The notes below the pieces were generated by a model. It searched no databases and was not told the DNA's origin. It saw only the letters and a program-made list of their open reading frames with translations. From Xinfangfangia pollutisoli (lineage in GTDB: Bacteria > Pseudomonadota > Alphaproteobacteria > Rhodobacterales > Rhodobacteraceae), in assembly GCF_020179405.1 (NCBI RefSeq), contig NZ_JAICBZ010000042.1:1-34945 (forward strand): a stretch of 34,945 bases of DNA, written 5' to 3'. Position 1 is the stretch's first letter. Every line of letters begins with the position of its first letter. Shown here piece after piece: positions 24,032-33,435 of the stretch. Both the position numbers and the translations under genes were made by a program.

Positions 24032-25657
24032 CTAATTGCCGGGCGCCACGGGCTGGGCCGACAGGCCGAACTGGCGCGGATGGATCTGGCCCAGCCAGGT
24101 CTCGGTCAGGGGCGCGCCGTCGCGGTCCAGATAGGCGCGCACATCCACCGTATCGACGGGCTTCGTCAGCTTCAGATCGAAGCTCAGCCGCCAGTCATCG
24201 GTGCCGATCACCGGCCGCGCCGCGGCCTGGATCACCTCGACCCCGTCGCCCACGCTGATCACCGGCAGGACCGAGCCATCGGCGCTCAGCCCCTCTAGCG
24301 CCGCCCCGCTGAAATCGATCTGCAGCTTGATCGCATCCTGCGGCCGCGGCTGGCCCGGCACCCCGCCGCGCCCCAGACGGGTGGCCACGGTCTGCGCCAG
24401 GGGCCCCGCATCGGGCCGGCCCGAACCCCAGCTTTGCCGATAGGCGAAATCCATCCGGTCGCCGGCCTTCGGCAGGGTGCCGGGCAGCCAGTAGGCGACG
24501 ATATTGTCATAGATCTCGTCATCGGTCGGGATCTCGACCAGCTGGACCTGACCCGGACCCCAATCGCCCAGGGGCTCGATCCAGACCGAGGCGCGCTTGT
24601 TGTAGAAGACACCGTCATCCAGATAATGGTCGAAGTCGCGGTCGCGCTGCATCAGGCCGAAGCCGCGCGGATTGGTGTCAAGAAAGCTGGAGGTCACCAC
24701 GCGGTCGGGGTTCGACAGCGGGCGCCAGATCTGCTCGCCCGTGCCGGTCGCGATGGCAAGCCCGTCGGAATCATGCACTTCCGGCCGCCAGTCGAAGGCC
24801 ATGTTGCGGTTGGTCTCGGAATACCAGTACATCGAGGTCATCGGCGCGATGCCCAGCCGGTCCACCGCATTGCGGAAGAACAGCGTCGCGCTGACGGTGA
24901 TGGTCTGGCCGCCGCCATTGGTGGCATCGAAGCGATAGGCGCCGGTCACGCTGGGGCTGTCGAGCAGAGCATAGATCACCGCGGTCGAGCCGTTTTCGCC
25001 AGGCGCGATGAAGAATTCGGTGAAGCGGGGGAATTCCTCGGGGGTGGCCAGGCCGGTGTTCAGCGCCAGGCCGCGCGCCGACAGGCCATATTGCTTCTCG
25101 GCCCCGTCGGTCCGGTAATAGGACGCGCCCAGGAACGAGATCCAGTCGCTTTGCATGTCGGGCCGCATGATGCGGAAGCCGGCAAAGGCGGCCTTCGCCT
25201 CGATCTTGCGGGCCGGGCTGTCGGCGGGCATGTCGAAGAAATCGGGCGTGTACAGCACTTCGCGCGACTGGCCGCCCTGCACCATGCTGATCCGCACCGG
25301 ATCGCGCGAATAGCGGGTCAGGTGGAAGAACTGCACCGGCGCCTCGGGCCCGGCCAGCAGGCTGTGATCGTCGCGGAAGCGGATCTTCCATTGCGCGTCG
25401 TAATCGATCGCATCCAGCGCCGCGGCATCCTGCTGGACGGCCGGAACATAGGGTTTCGCCGCCAGGTCGCGGGCGCGCTGTTTCAGCCCGTCGAAGGAAA
25501 AAGCCTGAGACGGACCATAGGCGATCTGGAGTGCGGGGGTGGCCGGGGCCGGGGCTGCGGGCGGTGTCTCGGCGGCCATCGGGCCGGCGGCGAGGCACAG
25601 GGTGACCAGCGAGGCGGCAAGGCCACGCAGAACGGAGGGAAGGGGCAGGGGGGGCAC
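24032..25657 (-). CDS. opgG: Periplasmic glucan biosynthesis protein OpgG/MdoG
   Basis: This 541-residue exported protein of the MdoG/OpgG family takes part in making osmoregulated periplasmic glucans. Typical blocks are FSFDGLKQRARDLAAKPYVP, DYDAQWKIRFR, FQVQFFHL-like PVQFFHLTRY, FAGFRIM, FLGASYYRTDGAEKQYGLSA, RGLALNTG, EEFPRFTEFFI, IAPMTSMYWYSETNR, RPEVHDSDGLAI and WVEPLGDWG-like IEPLGDWGPGQVQLVEIPT. An N-terminal signal peptide (residues 1-29) is present. The start is GTG at 25657 behind CGGAG. The membrane glucosyltransferase OpgH, usually the next gene, is not in this window, so the partner must be elsewhere or absent. Confidence 0.93.
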   Translation of the reverse strand: MPPLPLPSVLRGLAASLVTLCLAAGPMAAETPPAAPAPATPALQIAYGPSQAFSFDGLKQRARDLAAKPYVPAVQQDAAALDAIDYDAQWKIRFRDDHSLLAGPEAPVQFFHLTRYSRDPVRISMVQGGQSREVLYTPDFFDMPADSPARKIEAKAAFAGFRIMRPDMQSDWISFLGASYYRTDGAEKQYGLSARGLALNTGLATPEEFPRFTEFFIAPGENGSTAVIYALLDSPSVTGAYRFDATNGGGQTITVSATLFFRNAVDRLGIAPMTSMYWYSETNRNMAFDWRPEVHDSDGLAIATGTGEQIWRPLSNPDRVVTSSFLDTNPRGFGLMQRDRDFDHYLDDGVFYNKRASVWIEPLGDWGPGQVQLVEIPTDDEIYDNIVAYWLPGTLPKAGDRMDFAYRQSWGSGRPDAGPLAQTVATRLGRGGVPGQPRPQDAIKLQIDFSGAALEGLSADGSVLPVISVGDGVEVIQAAARPVIGTDDWRLSFDLKLTKPVDTVDVRAYLDRDGAPLTETWLGQIHPRQFGLSAQPVAPGN

Positions 25658-25847
25658 GAGAAGCTCCGAGAGGTGCGATTCTGTCCCCGTTCCTATGTCA
25701 TTTTACACATCTGCGCGATGTGCCTTTGGCGACAGAGCCAGCGCAAATCCGCGACGTCACCGCAGATCCGGCAGGGCGCCGCCGGCCTGGCCGGGCGCAG
25801 GGGGCTGGGGCGGCGACATCAGCGGGGGGCCGCGCATTCGCAAAGGC

Positions 25848-27158
25848 CTAGGCTGTGGCGGGCAGGGCGGGCGACGCCGCATCGCTTGCCTGCGCCGCGC
25901 GGCAGGTCTCGGCAATGCGCTGGGCCAGCGCGCGCAGGCGGTCCTTGTCTTCGGGCAAGACCAGCGCTGCCGCCGACAGGTCCAGCGCGCGGGCGGTCTG
26001 GTGCGCCACTTCGGGGGCAAAGGCGGGCGACAGCTGCACCAGCGCGCCAAGGGTTTTCAGCAGCCGCACCTGAACCTCGACCATGCCCGCGCCGTCGCGC
26101 GCGATGGCCGCGAAGGCATCTTCGGCCAGATCGGCAAGGTGCAGCCGCGGCACCAGCACATGCGGATACAGCAGCTCGGCCGCGCCGCGCTCGGCCCAGG
26201 CCGACAGGACACGCAGATGCCGGCCGAGAATGTCGATCGCCGTGCCCGGATCGTTCACCGCCGGCGACAGGGCGCGCTGGGCGATCTCGGTCAGGATCAG
26301 CGTGCCGAAACGGGGGTCTTGGTCAAGGCTGCGGGTCGGGCCGATGGCGAAGGTCTTGGCGATTGCCCCGGCAAGCGCGGGATCGGGGGCCGCGCCGGGC
26401 ATCAGCCGGGCCACTTCGCTGCCGGGATGAATGAAGCTGCCCGGCAGCACCGAAAGCGCAAGCGTCACCTGCGCATCGGCGCAAAGCCGGTTCAGCGCGG
26501 CCAGGTCGATGACCTGCACATAGCCGGTCCGGTCGCCAAAGACGGGCTGACCCTGCCGTGCCAGCGCGCGCGCGCCGTCATCCAGCGGCCGCCCGCCCAG
26601 ATAGGGATGCGCCATCCGCTGCTCAAGCGCCGCGCGGGCGGCGGTTTCGACCCGGGCGATCGTATCGGGCAGGCGGCCGAAATCGGCCAGATGCCCGATC
26701 CATCGCACCAGCTGCCAGACGATCGCCGCCAGCACGGCCAGGGTGACAAGGAAGATCAACAGCCGCCCCTCGCGGCCGTAAAGCCCGGTCTCCAGCCCGA
26801 TGATCGAGACCAGCGAATAGATGAACCCGCCGGTGAAGGTGGCAAGCACGTTCTGGGTCAGCCGGTCGTCGCGCAACAAGGGCGTCGCGCGGGGCGTCGC
26901 CCCCTGCGCGGCCGAGGCGAAGGCCGAGACCATGATCGACACCGAAAAGGTCGTCACCGTCAGAAGCGAGGTCGCCATGATCTGCAGGATCGCCGAGACG
27001 GCATTGGCCGCGACCAGGCCCTTGCTGTCGGCCGGCAGAAACGGCGGCACCGCCGCCGCGGCCAGCGCCGTGGCCAGCCCGACCAGACCGAAGGCCGCAA
27101 TCGGCACCCAGATCTTGCGCATGAGCCGGCGCAGGTTCCATTTCCACAGGCTGATCAT
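25848..27158 (-). CDS. DUF2254 family membrane protein
   Basis: The 436-residue protein fits DUF2254. There are four hydrophobic segments in the N-terminal third (about residues 16-38, 47-75, 104-125 and 131-152), including the recognisable IMATSLLTVTTFSVSIMVSAF. A large C-terminal cytoplasmic part contains LTEIAQRALSPAVNDPGTAI and LGRHLRVL, the most conserved block of the family. Its function is not known. It may be a transporter- or channel-like envelope protein; this is only a guess from topology. The ATG at 27158 is the natural start. It lies 102 bp after ilvC on the same strand but behind a strong terminator, so it is probably expressed separately. Confidence 0.85.
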   Translation of the reverse strand: MISLWKWNLRRLMRKIWVPIAAFGLVGLATALAAAAVPPFLPADSKGLVAANAVSAILQIMATSLLTVTTFSVSIMVSAFASAAQGATPRATPLLRDDRLTQNVLATFTGGFIYSLVSIIGLETGLYGREGRLLIFLVTLAVLAAIVWQLVRWIGHLADFGRLPDTIARVETAARAALEQRMAHPYLGGRPLDDGARALARQGQPVFGDRTGYVQVIDLAALNRLCADAQVTLALSVLPGSFIHPGSEVARLMPGAAPDPALAGAIAKTFAIGPTRSLDQDPRFGTLILTEIAQRALSPAVNDPGTAIDILGRHLRVLSAWAERGAAELLYPHVLVPRLHLADLAEDAFAAIARDGAGMVEVQVRLLKTLGALVQLSPAFAPEVAHQTARALDLSAAALVLPEDKDRLRALAQRIAETCRAAQASDAASPALPATA

Positions 27159-27187
27159 CCGGCCATGATGGCGGTCGGAAAAGCAAA

Positions 27188-27213
27188 GGGCCAGAGGGAA
27201 ACCCCTCTGGCCC
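27188..27213 (-). terminator. Intrinsic terminator of ilvC
   Basis: GGGCCAGAGGG (27188-27198) and CCCTCTGGCCC (27203-27213) form a perfect 11-bp stem with a 4-nt loop. In the minus-strand direction it is followed by TTTGCTTTTCC, a U-rich tail, so it terminates ilvC transcription. Confidence 0.85.
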
Positions 27214-27228
27214 GATCTTGCCTGACTG

Positions 27229-27249
27229 CGATTTTTCGACGAAAAATCG
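27229..27249. repeat. CGATTTTTCG inverted repeat directly after ilvC
   Basis: CGATTTTTCG (27229-27238) and CGAAAAATCG (27240-27249) form a 10-bp perfect dyad around a single A. It lies 11 bp beyond the ilvC stop, upstream of the strong terminator. It resembles the third hairpin of the cluster at 31682-31705 (CCGATTTCTT with AAGAAATCGG). Confidence 0.75.
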
Positions 27250-27260
27250 GCGCTTGCGGA

Positions 27261-28384
<1,124 letters not shown>

Positions 28385-28409
28385 GATTTTACGCAAACGC
28401 GAGACGATC

Positions 28410-28868
28410 ATGCAAGTCGATGAAACCGACCGGCGTATCCTGCGCCATCTGCTGGCCGAGCCGGCGCTGCCGCGGGCCGAACTGGCCGAACGCGCCGGCG
28501 TCACGCCGGCCACGCTGTGGCGGCGGCTGGACCGGCTGCGCGAGGGGGGCGTGATCCTGGCCGAGGAAGCGGTCCTGGACTGGCGCGCGCTGGGCTATGA
28601 GGTCGAGGTCTCGCTGCGCTTCAGCCTGGAGAAGTCGAACCCGCGGGCGCTGGACGAATTCATCGCCGCCGCGCGCGAGGTGCCCGAGGTGATCGGGATC
28701 GAGACCTTCCTGGGCCGGGTCGATGTGCGGCTGAACGTGATCGCGCGCGACATGGGCCATTGGACCGAGGTGTACCGCGCCCGCATCCTGGCCCTGCCGC
28801 ATATCGCCGAGGTCGAGGCCTTGATGCTGGTCTCGACCATCAAGGATGCAGGCGGGCTGCCGATATGA
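28410..28868 (+). CDS. Lrp/AsnC family transcriptional regulator, first of a pair
   Basis: This 152-residue regulator has an N-terminal winged helix-turn-helix (MQVDETDRRILRHLLAEP, with RAELAERAGVTPATLWRRLD) and a C-terminal RAM ligand-binding domain (VPEVIGIETFLGRVDVRLNV, MLVSTIKD). The length is typical. Such proteins form dimers or octamers and sense amino acids. It starts 126 bp from the divergent ilvC, and its promoter overlaps a dyad. The stop codon overlaps the start of the second Lrp gene (ATGA), so the two are translated together. Its ligand is unknown; branched-chain amino acids are suggested only by position. Confidence 0.93.
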   Translation: MQVDETDRRILRHLLAEPALPRAELAERAGVTPATLWRRLDRLREGGVILAEEAVLDWRALGYEVEVSLRFSLEKSNPRALDEFIAAAREVPEVIGIETFLGRVDVRLNVIARDMGHWTEVYRARILALPHIAEVEALMLVSTIKDAGGLPI

Positions 28869-29347
28869 TCGATCTGGACGATACCGACCGGGCGCTTCTG
28901 CGCGCGCTGGCGGCCGATGGCGCGCTGTCGGCGGGCGAATTGGGCCGGCGCTTCGGGCTTAGCCAGCCGGCGGCCTGGCGGCGGGTGAGGCGCCTGGAAG
29001 AGGCCGGCGTGATCGCAGGCCGGCGGGTCGCGGTCGATCTGGCCAAGCTGGGCTTCGGCGTCACGGTGTTTCTGGGGGTGAAGCTGGCCACCAAGGGCCG
29101 GGTCAGCCTGGAAGATTTCGAACGCGCGGCGACGGCCATTCCCGAAGTGCAGGTGGTGCAGCATGTGCTGGGCCTGTTCGACTACCGGCTGCGGGTCGTG
29201 GCCCGTGATCTGGCCGATTTCGAGCGGGTCTTGCGGCGGCGGATCATGACCCTGCCGGGGGTGGGCAACCTTGAGGCCAATGTGCTTTTGACCGAAGAGC
29301 GACGCCCGGGCCCGCTGGGGGCGGCGGATTTGGTCGTGAAAGGGTGA
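28865..29347 (+). CDS. Lrp/AsnC family transcriptional regulator, second of a pair
   Basis: This 160-residue protein has the same architecture as the gene before it: helix-turn-helix at residues 4-60 (DDTDRALLRALAADGALSAG, GRRFGLSQPAAWRRVRRLEE), then a RAM domain (IPEVQVVQHVLGLFDYRLRV, LEANVLLTEERR). The two proteins are clearly related but diverged, so they may form a heteromeric regulator. The start ATG at 28865 overlaps the previous stop by four bases. The frame extends upstream to 28760, but that is inside the first gene. The next gene, an enolase-superfamily enzyme, begins 44 bp downstream and could be under the same promoter. Confidence 0.92.
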   Translation: MIDLDDTDRALLRALAADGALSAGELGRRFGLSQPAAWRRVRRLEEAGVIAGRRVAVDLAKLGFGVTVFLGVKLATKGRVSLEDFERAATAIPEVQVVQHVLGLFDYRLRVVARDLADFERVLRRRIMTLPGVGNLEANVLLTEERRPGPLGAADLVVKG

Positions 29348-29391
29348 TCCGGGGCGGCTAGGCTGCGGCCCGGATGCGGCAGGAGACGGGC

Positions 29392-30495
29392 ATGAAGATC
29401 ACCAGACTGGAAACCTTTGGCACGGAATTCGTCTGTTTCGTCCGGGTCACCGACGAAAGCGGCGCCACGGGCTGGGGGCAATTGTCCACCTATTGCGCCG
29501 ATATCACCGCCGAGGTCTTCCACCGCCAGGTCGCGCCGCATGCTTTGGGCAGCGATACCGACGATCTGGAAGACACGCTGGTCCGGATCATCGAGCGCGA
29601 GCACAAATTCCCCGGCAGCTATATCCGCCGGGCGCAGACGGGCCTTGATACCGCGATCTGGGATCTGCGCGGCAAGGCCGCCGGCAAGCCGGTGGTCGAA
29701 CTTTTGGGCGGCACGCCCGGGCCCTTGCGCGCCTATGCCAGCTCGATGCGGCGCGACATCTCGCCTGCGGATGAGGCCGCGCGGCTGTGCCGGCTGCGCG
29801 ACGACAACGGCTTCACCGCCTTCAAATGGCGGGTCGGCGCCGAATATGGCCGCGATACCGACGAATGGCCGGGCCGTACCGAGGCGGTGATCGAAACCGT
29901 CTCGAAAGCGCTGGGTGCGGGGCAGGACAAGCTGGTTGACGGCAATTCCGCCTTCACCCCCGCCCGCGCGATCGAGGTGGGGCGGATGCTGGAACAGCAT
30001 GGCATCGGCCATTTCGAGGAACCCTGCCGCTATTGGGAGTATGACCAGACCGCCGAAGTGCGCCGCGCCCTGCAGATCGACGTGGCCGGCGGCGAGCAGG
30101 ATTGCGAGATGGTGATGTGGGAAATGTCGATCGCCAAGCGCGCGGTCGATATCCTGCAGCCCGACATCATGTATCTGGGCGGGATCTGCCGCACGCTGGA
30201 GGTCTGCCGCATGGGCCATGCCGCGGGCCTGCCGATCACGCCGCATGCCGCGAACCTGTCGCTGGTCACGATGTGCACGATGCATCTCTTGAAGGCGATC
30301 CCCAACCCGGGGAAATACCTGGAATTCTCGATCGAGGGGCTGGACTACTACCCCTGGCAGGACGGGCTTTTTCTGGGCGACCCCTACCGGATCGAAAACG
30401 GCCATGCCATGGTGCCGGACGCGCCCGGCTGGGGCGTCGAGATCAACCCCGACTGGCTGGCGCGCGCCGCCTATCGGGTGTCGGAAAAGACCTGA
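29392..30495 (+). CDS. Mandelate racemase/muconate lactonizing-type enzyme (enolase superfamily)
   Basis: The 367-residue protein shows the enolase-superfamily plan: capping domain, then a modified TIM barrel. Metal ligands are Asp183 (LVDGNSAF), Glu209 (HFEEPCRYW) and Glu235 (AGGEQD). Lys145 in FKWRVG, with a K-x-R pattern, and His285 in ITPHAANLS are the likely acid/base pair, which points to the mandelate racemase subgroup, where sugar-acid dehydratases and racemases dominate. The exact substrate cannot be read. The ATG at 29392 is preceded by AGGAGA at 5 bp. An aminotransferase gene follows with a 12-bp gap and a perfect AGGAGG site, so the two act together, perhaps in breaking down a sugar acid or hydroxy-amino acid; that pathway is inference. 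Confidence 0.88.
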   Translation: MKITRLETFGTEFVCFVRVTDESGATGWGQLSTYCADITAEVFHRQVAPHALGSDTDDLEDTLVRIIEREHKFPGSYIRRAQTGLDTAIWDLRGKAAGKPVVELLGGTPGPLRAYASSMRRDISPADEAARLCRLRDDNGFTAFKWRVGAEYGRDTDEWPGRTEAVIETVSKALGAGQDKLVDGNSAFTPARAIEVGRMLEQHGIGHFEEPCRYWEYDQTAEVRRALQIDVAGGEQDCEMVMWEMSIAKRAVDILQPDIMYLGGICRTLEVCRMGHAAGLPITPHAANLSLVTMCTMHLLKAIPNPGKYLEFSIEGLDYYPWQDGLFLGDPYRIENGHAMVPDAPGWGVEINPDWLARAAYRVSEKT

Positions 30496-30506
30496 GGAGG
30501 AACGCA

Positions 30507-31631
30507 ATGCCCGGACTGCTGCCCAATGTCGACCCCGAGGGGCTGGAAGAGTTTTCGGTGGTGTTCACCGACCGCAGCCTCAACCACATGTCGGCCAAGT
30601 TCCAGGGCGTGATGCGCGATGTCTCGGCCTTGCTGCGCGAGGTCTATGGCGGAACCGCGGTGGCGCTGGTGCCGGGTGGCGGGACCTATGCGATGGAATC
30701 GGTGGCCCGGCAATTCGGCCGCGGCCGCGTGCTGATCGTGCGCAACGGGTTTTTCTCGTTCCGCTGGAGCCAGATCTTCGAGGCCGGCGGTTTTGCCGCC
30801 GAGACGACGGTGATGATGGCGCGCGCCGCCGGCAATGCGCCGGGTGCGCCCTTCGCGCCGCCGCCGATCGAGGAAGTGGTGGCGAAGATTCGCGAGGGGA
30901 AGCCCGAGGCGGTCTTCGCCCCGCATGTGGAAACCGCCAGCGGCATCATCCTGCCCGACGACTATATCGCCGCGCTGGCCGAGGCCGCGCATGAGGTGGG
31001 CGCGCTGATGGTGCTGGATTGCATCGCCTCGGGCTGCATCTGGGTGGACATGCAGGCAACCGGGGTGGATGTGCTGATCTCGGCCCCGCAAAAGGGCTGG
31101 AGCGCCTCGCCCGCGGCCGGGATCGTGGTCATGGGCCCGCGCGCCGAGGCGCAGCTGGCCGAGACCTCCAGCGACAGTTTCGCGCTGGATCTGAAGAAAT
31201 GGCGCGCGATCATGGCGGCTTACGAGTCCGGCGGGCATGCCTATCATGCCACGATGCCGACCGATGCGATCCTGGGCATGCGCGACGCCATGGCCGAGAC
31301 CAGGGCGATGGGCTTTGACGCCGCGAAGGCCGCGCAATGGGATCTGGGGCGCAAGGTGCGGGCGATGTTCGCGACCCGCGGCATCCGCTCGGTCGCGGCG
31401 GAAGGCTTCCAGGCGCCGGGCGTGGTGGTCAGCTATACCGACGACCCGGCGGTGCAGAACGGCGCCAAGTTCCGCGACAAGGGCGTGCAGATCGCGGCCG
31501 GCGTGCCCTTGCAGATCGGCGAGGGCGACGCCTATCGCAGCTTCCGCATCGGGCTGTTCGGGCTGGACAAGCTGAAGGATGTCGATGGCACGGTGGCGCG
31601 GCTGACCCGCGCGGTCGAGGCGGCGCTGTAG
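30507..31631 (+). CDS. Class V aminotransferase, alanine/serine-glyoxylate type
   Basis: This 374-residue PLP enzyme has the class V aminotransferase plan: VALVPGGGTYAMESVARQF for the cofactor phosphate, APHVETASGIILPDDYI, the pyridine-nitrogen Asp171 in MVLDCIASG, and Schiff-base Lys196 in SAPQKGWSASP. LDLKKWRAIMAAYESGGHAYH is the substrate-site loop and YRSFRIGLFGL carries the carboxylate-binding arginine. Family members transfer amino groups from alanine, serine or aspartate to glyoxylate or pyruvate. The start at 30507 follows a perfect AGGAGG. It is the last gene of the Lrp-Lrp-enolase-aminotransferase run; transcription probably ends at the triple hairpin just downstream. Confidence 0.9.
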   Translation: MPGLLPNVDPEGLEEFSVVFTDRSLNHMSAKFQGVMRDVSALLREVYGGTAVALVPGGGTYAMESVARQFGRGRVLIVRNGFFSFRWSQIFEAGGFAAETTVMMARAAGNAPGAPFAPPPIEEVVAKIREGKPEAVFAPHVETASGIILPDDYIAALAEAAHEVGALMVLDCIASGCIWVDMQATGVDVLISAPQKGWSASPAAGIVVMGPRAEAQLAETSSDSFALDLKKWRAIMAAYESGGHAYHATMPTDAILGMRDAMAETRAMGFDAAKAAQWDLGRKVRAMFATRGIRSVAAEGFQAPGVVVSYTDDPAVQNGAKFRDKGVQIAAGVPLQIGEGDAYRSFRIGLFGLDKLKDVDGTVARLTRAVEAAL

Positions 31632-31636
31632 CGCGC

Positions 31637-31705
31637 CCGGAGTTTTGGAAAACTCCGGTCCGGAGCCTTCGAAGGCTCCGGGCCGATTTCTTCAAAGAAA
31701 TCGGC
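31637..31705. repeat. Three perfect hairpins packed end to end between convergent genes
   Basis: Three inverted repeats abut with at most one base between them: CCGGAGTTTT/AAAACTCCGG (31637-31646 with 31649-31658), a 22-bp perfect palindrome centred on TTCGAA (31660-31681), and GCCGATTTCTT/AAGAAATCGGC (31682-31692 with 31695-31705). The first two share the CCGGAG arm. The block starts 6 bp after the aminotransferase stop and ends 6 bp before the stop of the convergent hydroxylase gene. It probably serves as a two-way terminator and may belong to a genome-wide repeat family. Confidence 0.9.
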
Positions 31706-31710
31706 AAGCC

Positions 31711-32907
31711 CTAGCGGACGCCGAGCCCTGCCCGCATCAGCGTCTTGCGCACCGGCGCCAGCGAATAGAGCGCATCCAGCGCGCCGGCGCGCAGATCGCG
31801 CAAGCCCTGCGCCCCGATCATCGAGCTGCGGTTCAGCAGGTCGATCCCCGTCGCCCGCGCCAGCACCTCGGGGTGGCGGCGGCGGTGATAGGCATCCAGC
31901 ATCTTGCGCCCGCCCAGGGCGCCCGGATCGGCCTGGGCCAGATCCAGCAGCAGCCGCAGATCGGCCAGCGACATGTTCAGCCCCTGCGCGCCGATCGGCG
32001 GCACGACATGCGCCGCTTCGGCCATCAGCGCCGTGCGCTCGCCCGCCATCCGCGCCGCGACCTGGGTGATGATCGGCCAGACCGAACGGCGGCTTTCCAG
32101 CGTCAGCGGCCCCAGGATGTGGCAGGACCGCGCGTTCATCTCGGCCTCGAAGTCGGGCACGGGCAGGGCGGCCAGCCGCAGCGCCTCGGGGCCGCATTCC
32201 ATCCAGACCACGGCCGAGGCCGGACGGCCGGCGCGGTCGGGCAGCGGCACCAGGGTGAAGGGCCCGCCCGAGCGGTGGATCTCGGTCGAGACATTGCGAT
32301 GCGGGATCGGATGGGTCACGGCAAAGGCCAGCGCCTTCTGGCCATAGCGGGTGGTGCGCACCGGAATGCCCAGCGCCTCGCGCATTGGCGAATTGCGCCC
32401 GTCGGCCGCGATCAAGAGCCGCGCCGAAACGCTGGATCCGTCGGACAGCGTCACCCGCGCCTCGGCCTCGCGGGTCAGCAGCGCTTTGGTCGCGGTGCCG
32501 GGGCGGAAGCGGACATTCGGCATCTCGGCCAGCCGCGCCACCATTTCGCGCCGCAACAGCCAGTTCGGCAGGTTCCAGCCAAAGGGCTGGTCGGAAATGT
32601 CGGAGGCGTCGAAATCCTTGACGATGCGCGGCTCGGGCTGCACGCCGCCGGCATCGACAATGCGCATGATCTGCAGCGGGGCCGCATGCGGGGCCAGACG
32701 CTCCCACAGGCCCGCCGCCTGCAGAACCGGCAGCGAGGGCTGCAGGAAGGCGGTGGTGCGCAGGTCCGAGCCGGGATCGGCTTCGGCGGTGACCGGCGGC
32801 TCGGGATCGACGCAGATCACCGAAAAGCCCGCCGCCCCGAAAGCGGCCGCTGCGGTCAGCCCGGCGACGCCGCCGCCGGAAATCAGGATATCGGTGGAAT
32901 TGCGCAT
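31711..32907 (-). CDS. UbiH/UbiF-type FAD-dependent hydroxylase
   Basis: This 398-residue flavoprotein monooxygenase is of the group that hydroxylates the aromatic ring during ubiquinone synthesis. The N-terminal FAD fingerprint is ISGGGVAGLTAAAAFGAAGF, followed by the Arg of DLRTTAFLQPS. LLIAADGRNSPMREALGI is the DG motif. ALMAEAAHVVPPIGAQGLNM is the GD motif, here AEAAH in place of the usual GDAAH. The length is normal for the family. The ring position cannot be told from sequence. I chose the ATG at 32907 because the FAD fingerprint begins 10 residues later; the frame stays open far upstream without protein-like content. It is the last gene on this minus-strand run. Confidence 0.9.
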   Translation of the reverse strand: MRNSTDILISGGGVAGLTAAAAFGAAGFSVICVDPEPPVTAEADPGSDLRTTAFLQPSLPVLQAAGLWERLAPHAAPLQIMRIVDAGGVQPEPRIVKDFDASDISDQPFGWNLPNWLLRREMVARLAEMPNVRFRPGTATKALLTREAEARVTLSDGSSVSARLLIAADGRNSPMREALGIPVRTTRYGQKALAFAVTHPIPHRNVSTEIHRSGGPFTLVPLPDRAGRPASAVVWMECGPEALRLAALPVPDFEAEMNARSCHILGPLTLESRRSVWPIITQVAARMAGERTALMAEAAHVVPPIGAQGLNMSLADLRLLLDLAQADPGALGGRKMLDAYHRRRHPEVLARATGIDLLNRSSMIGAQGLRDLRAGALDALYSLAPVRKTLMRAGLGVR

Positions 32908-33014
32908 CTTGCCCTGCCTTTCGGGCCAAGGCTTAGCGCCAAGCCGCGCCGATGGCGAGGCGGCAAAGCGCCCCGCCCGGCGGACCGGGCGGCGTCTTGC
33001 ACGCGGCGGCTTGC

Positions 33015-33257
33015 TTAGGGCCAGCTGATGGCGATGTAGAAGAAGAACATCAGCGGCACCAGCGGCAGGGCAAACATGGTCAGCGCCACCATGCCCCAGG
33101 TCTTCACGGCCAGCACCAGCCCCAGAAGCACGACCGGCACCATCCACAGGATCATCTCGACGACGTTGTCGGTGGAGGCGGCCTTGCCGCTGAGCGGCCG
33201 GGCATGCGCCTCGGCGGGGGCGGACAGGTTCATATGCGGGTCGGCGGCGAGGGTCAT
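33015..33257 (-). CDS. Small membrane protein, unknown function
   Basis: This 80-residue protein has a polar N-terminus (about 30 residues) and two hydrophobic segments, MILWMVPVVLLGLVLAV and MVALTMFALPLVPLMFFFYI, with a short loop between. It is likely an inner-membrane protein with two helices. I do not recognise the family. It is on the same strand as the hydroxylase gene and 107 bp upstream of it. The long hydrophobic stretches and natural ATG at 33257 support it as real. Confidence 0.72.
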   Translation of the reverse strand: MTLAADPHMNLSAPAEAHARPLSGKAASTDNVVEMILWMVPVVLLGLVLAVKTWGMVALTMFALPLVPLMFFFYIAISWP

Positions 33258-33435
33258 CTTGGCATCCTGAATGGCGGTCTGAACGTCATCGCGATCGCGG
33301 CGGCAATCGCTGAATGTCAGATACAGCTTCGCGCGCAGGCCGGAAGGGGCAGGTTGCCGCAGTGCGGCAATCTGCCCCGCCGAAACCCGAAGGCGCGGCC
33401 GCCCCTGCCCGGGAATCGGGCAACAGGCCCCGCGA

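Noticed and set aside
28410-29347. The paired AsnC-like proteins as siroheme decarboxylase (AhbA/AhbB, NirDLGH)
   Set aside because: The C-terminal parts look like ordinary RAM domains, lack the His/Tyr-rich YN-WF type motifs of those enzymes, and no heme d1 or alternative heme genes are nearby.
30507-31631. Aminotransferase as part of the beta-hydroxyaspartate cycle (bhcA)
   Set aside because: None of the partner genes (dehydratase BhcB, aldolase BhcC, reductase BhcD) is next to it.
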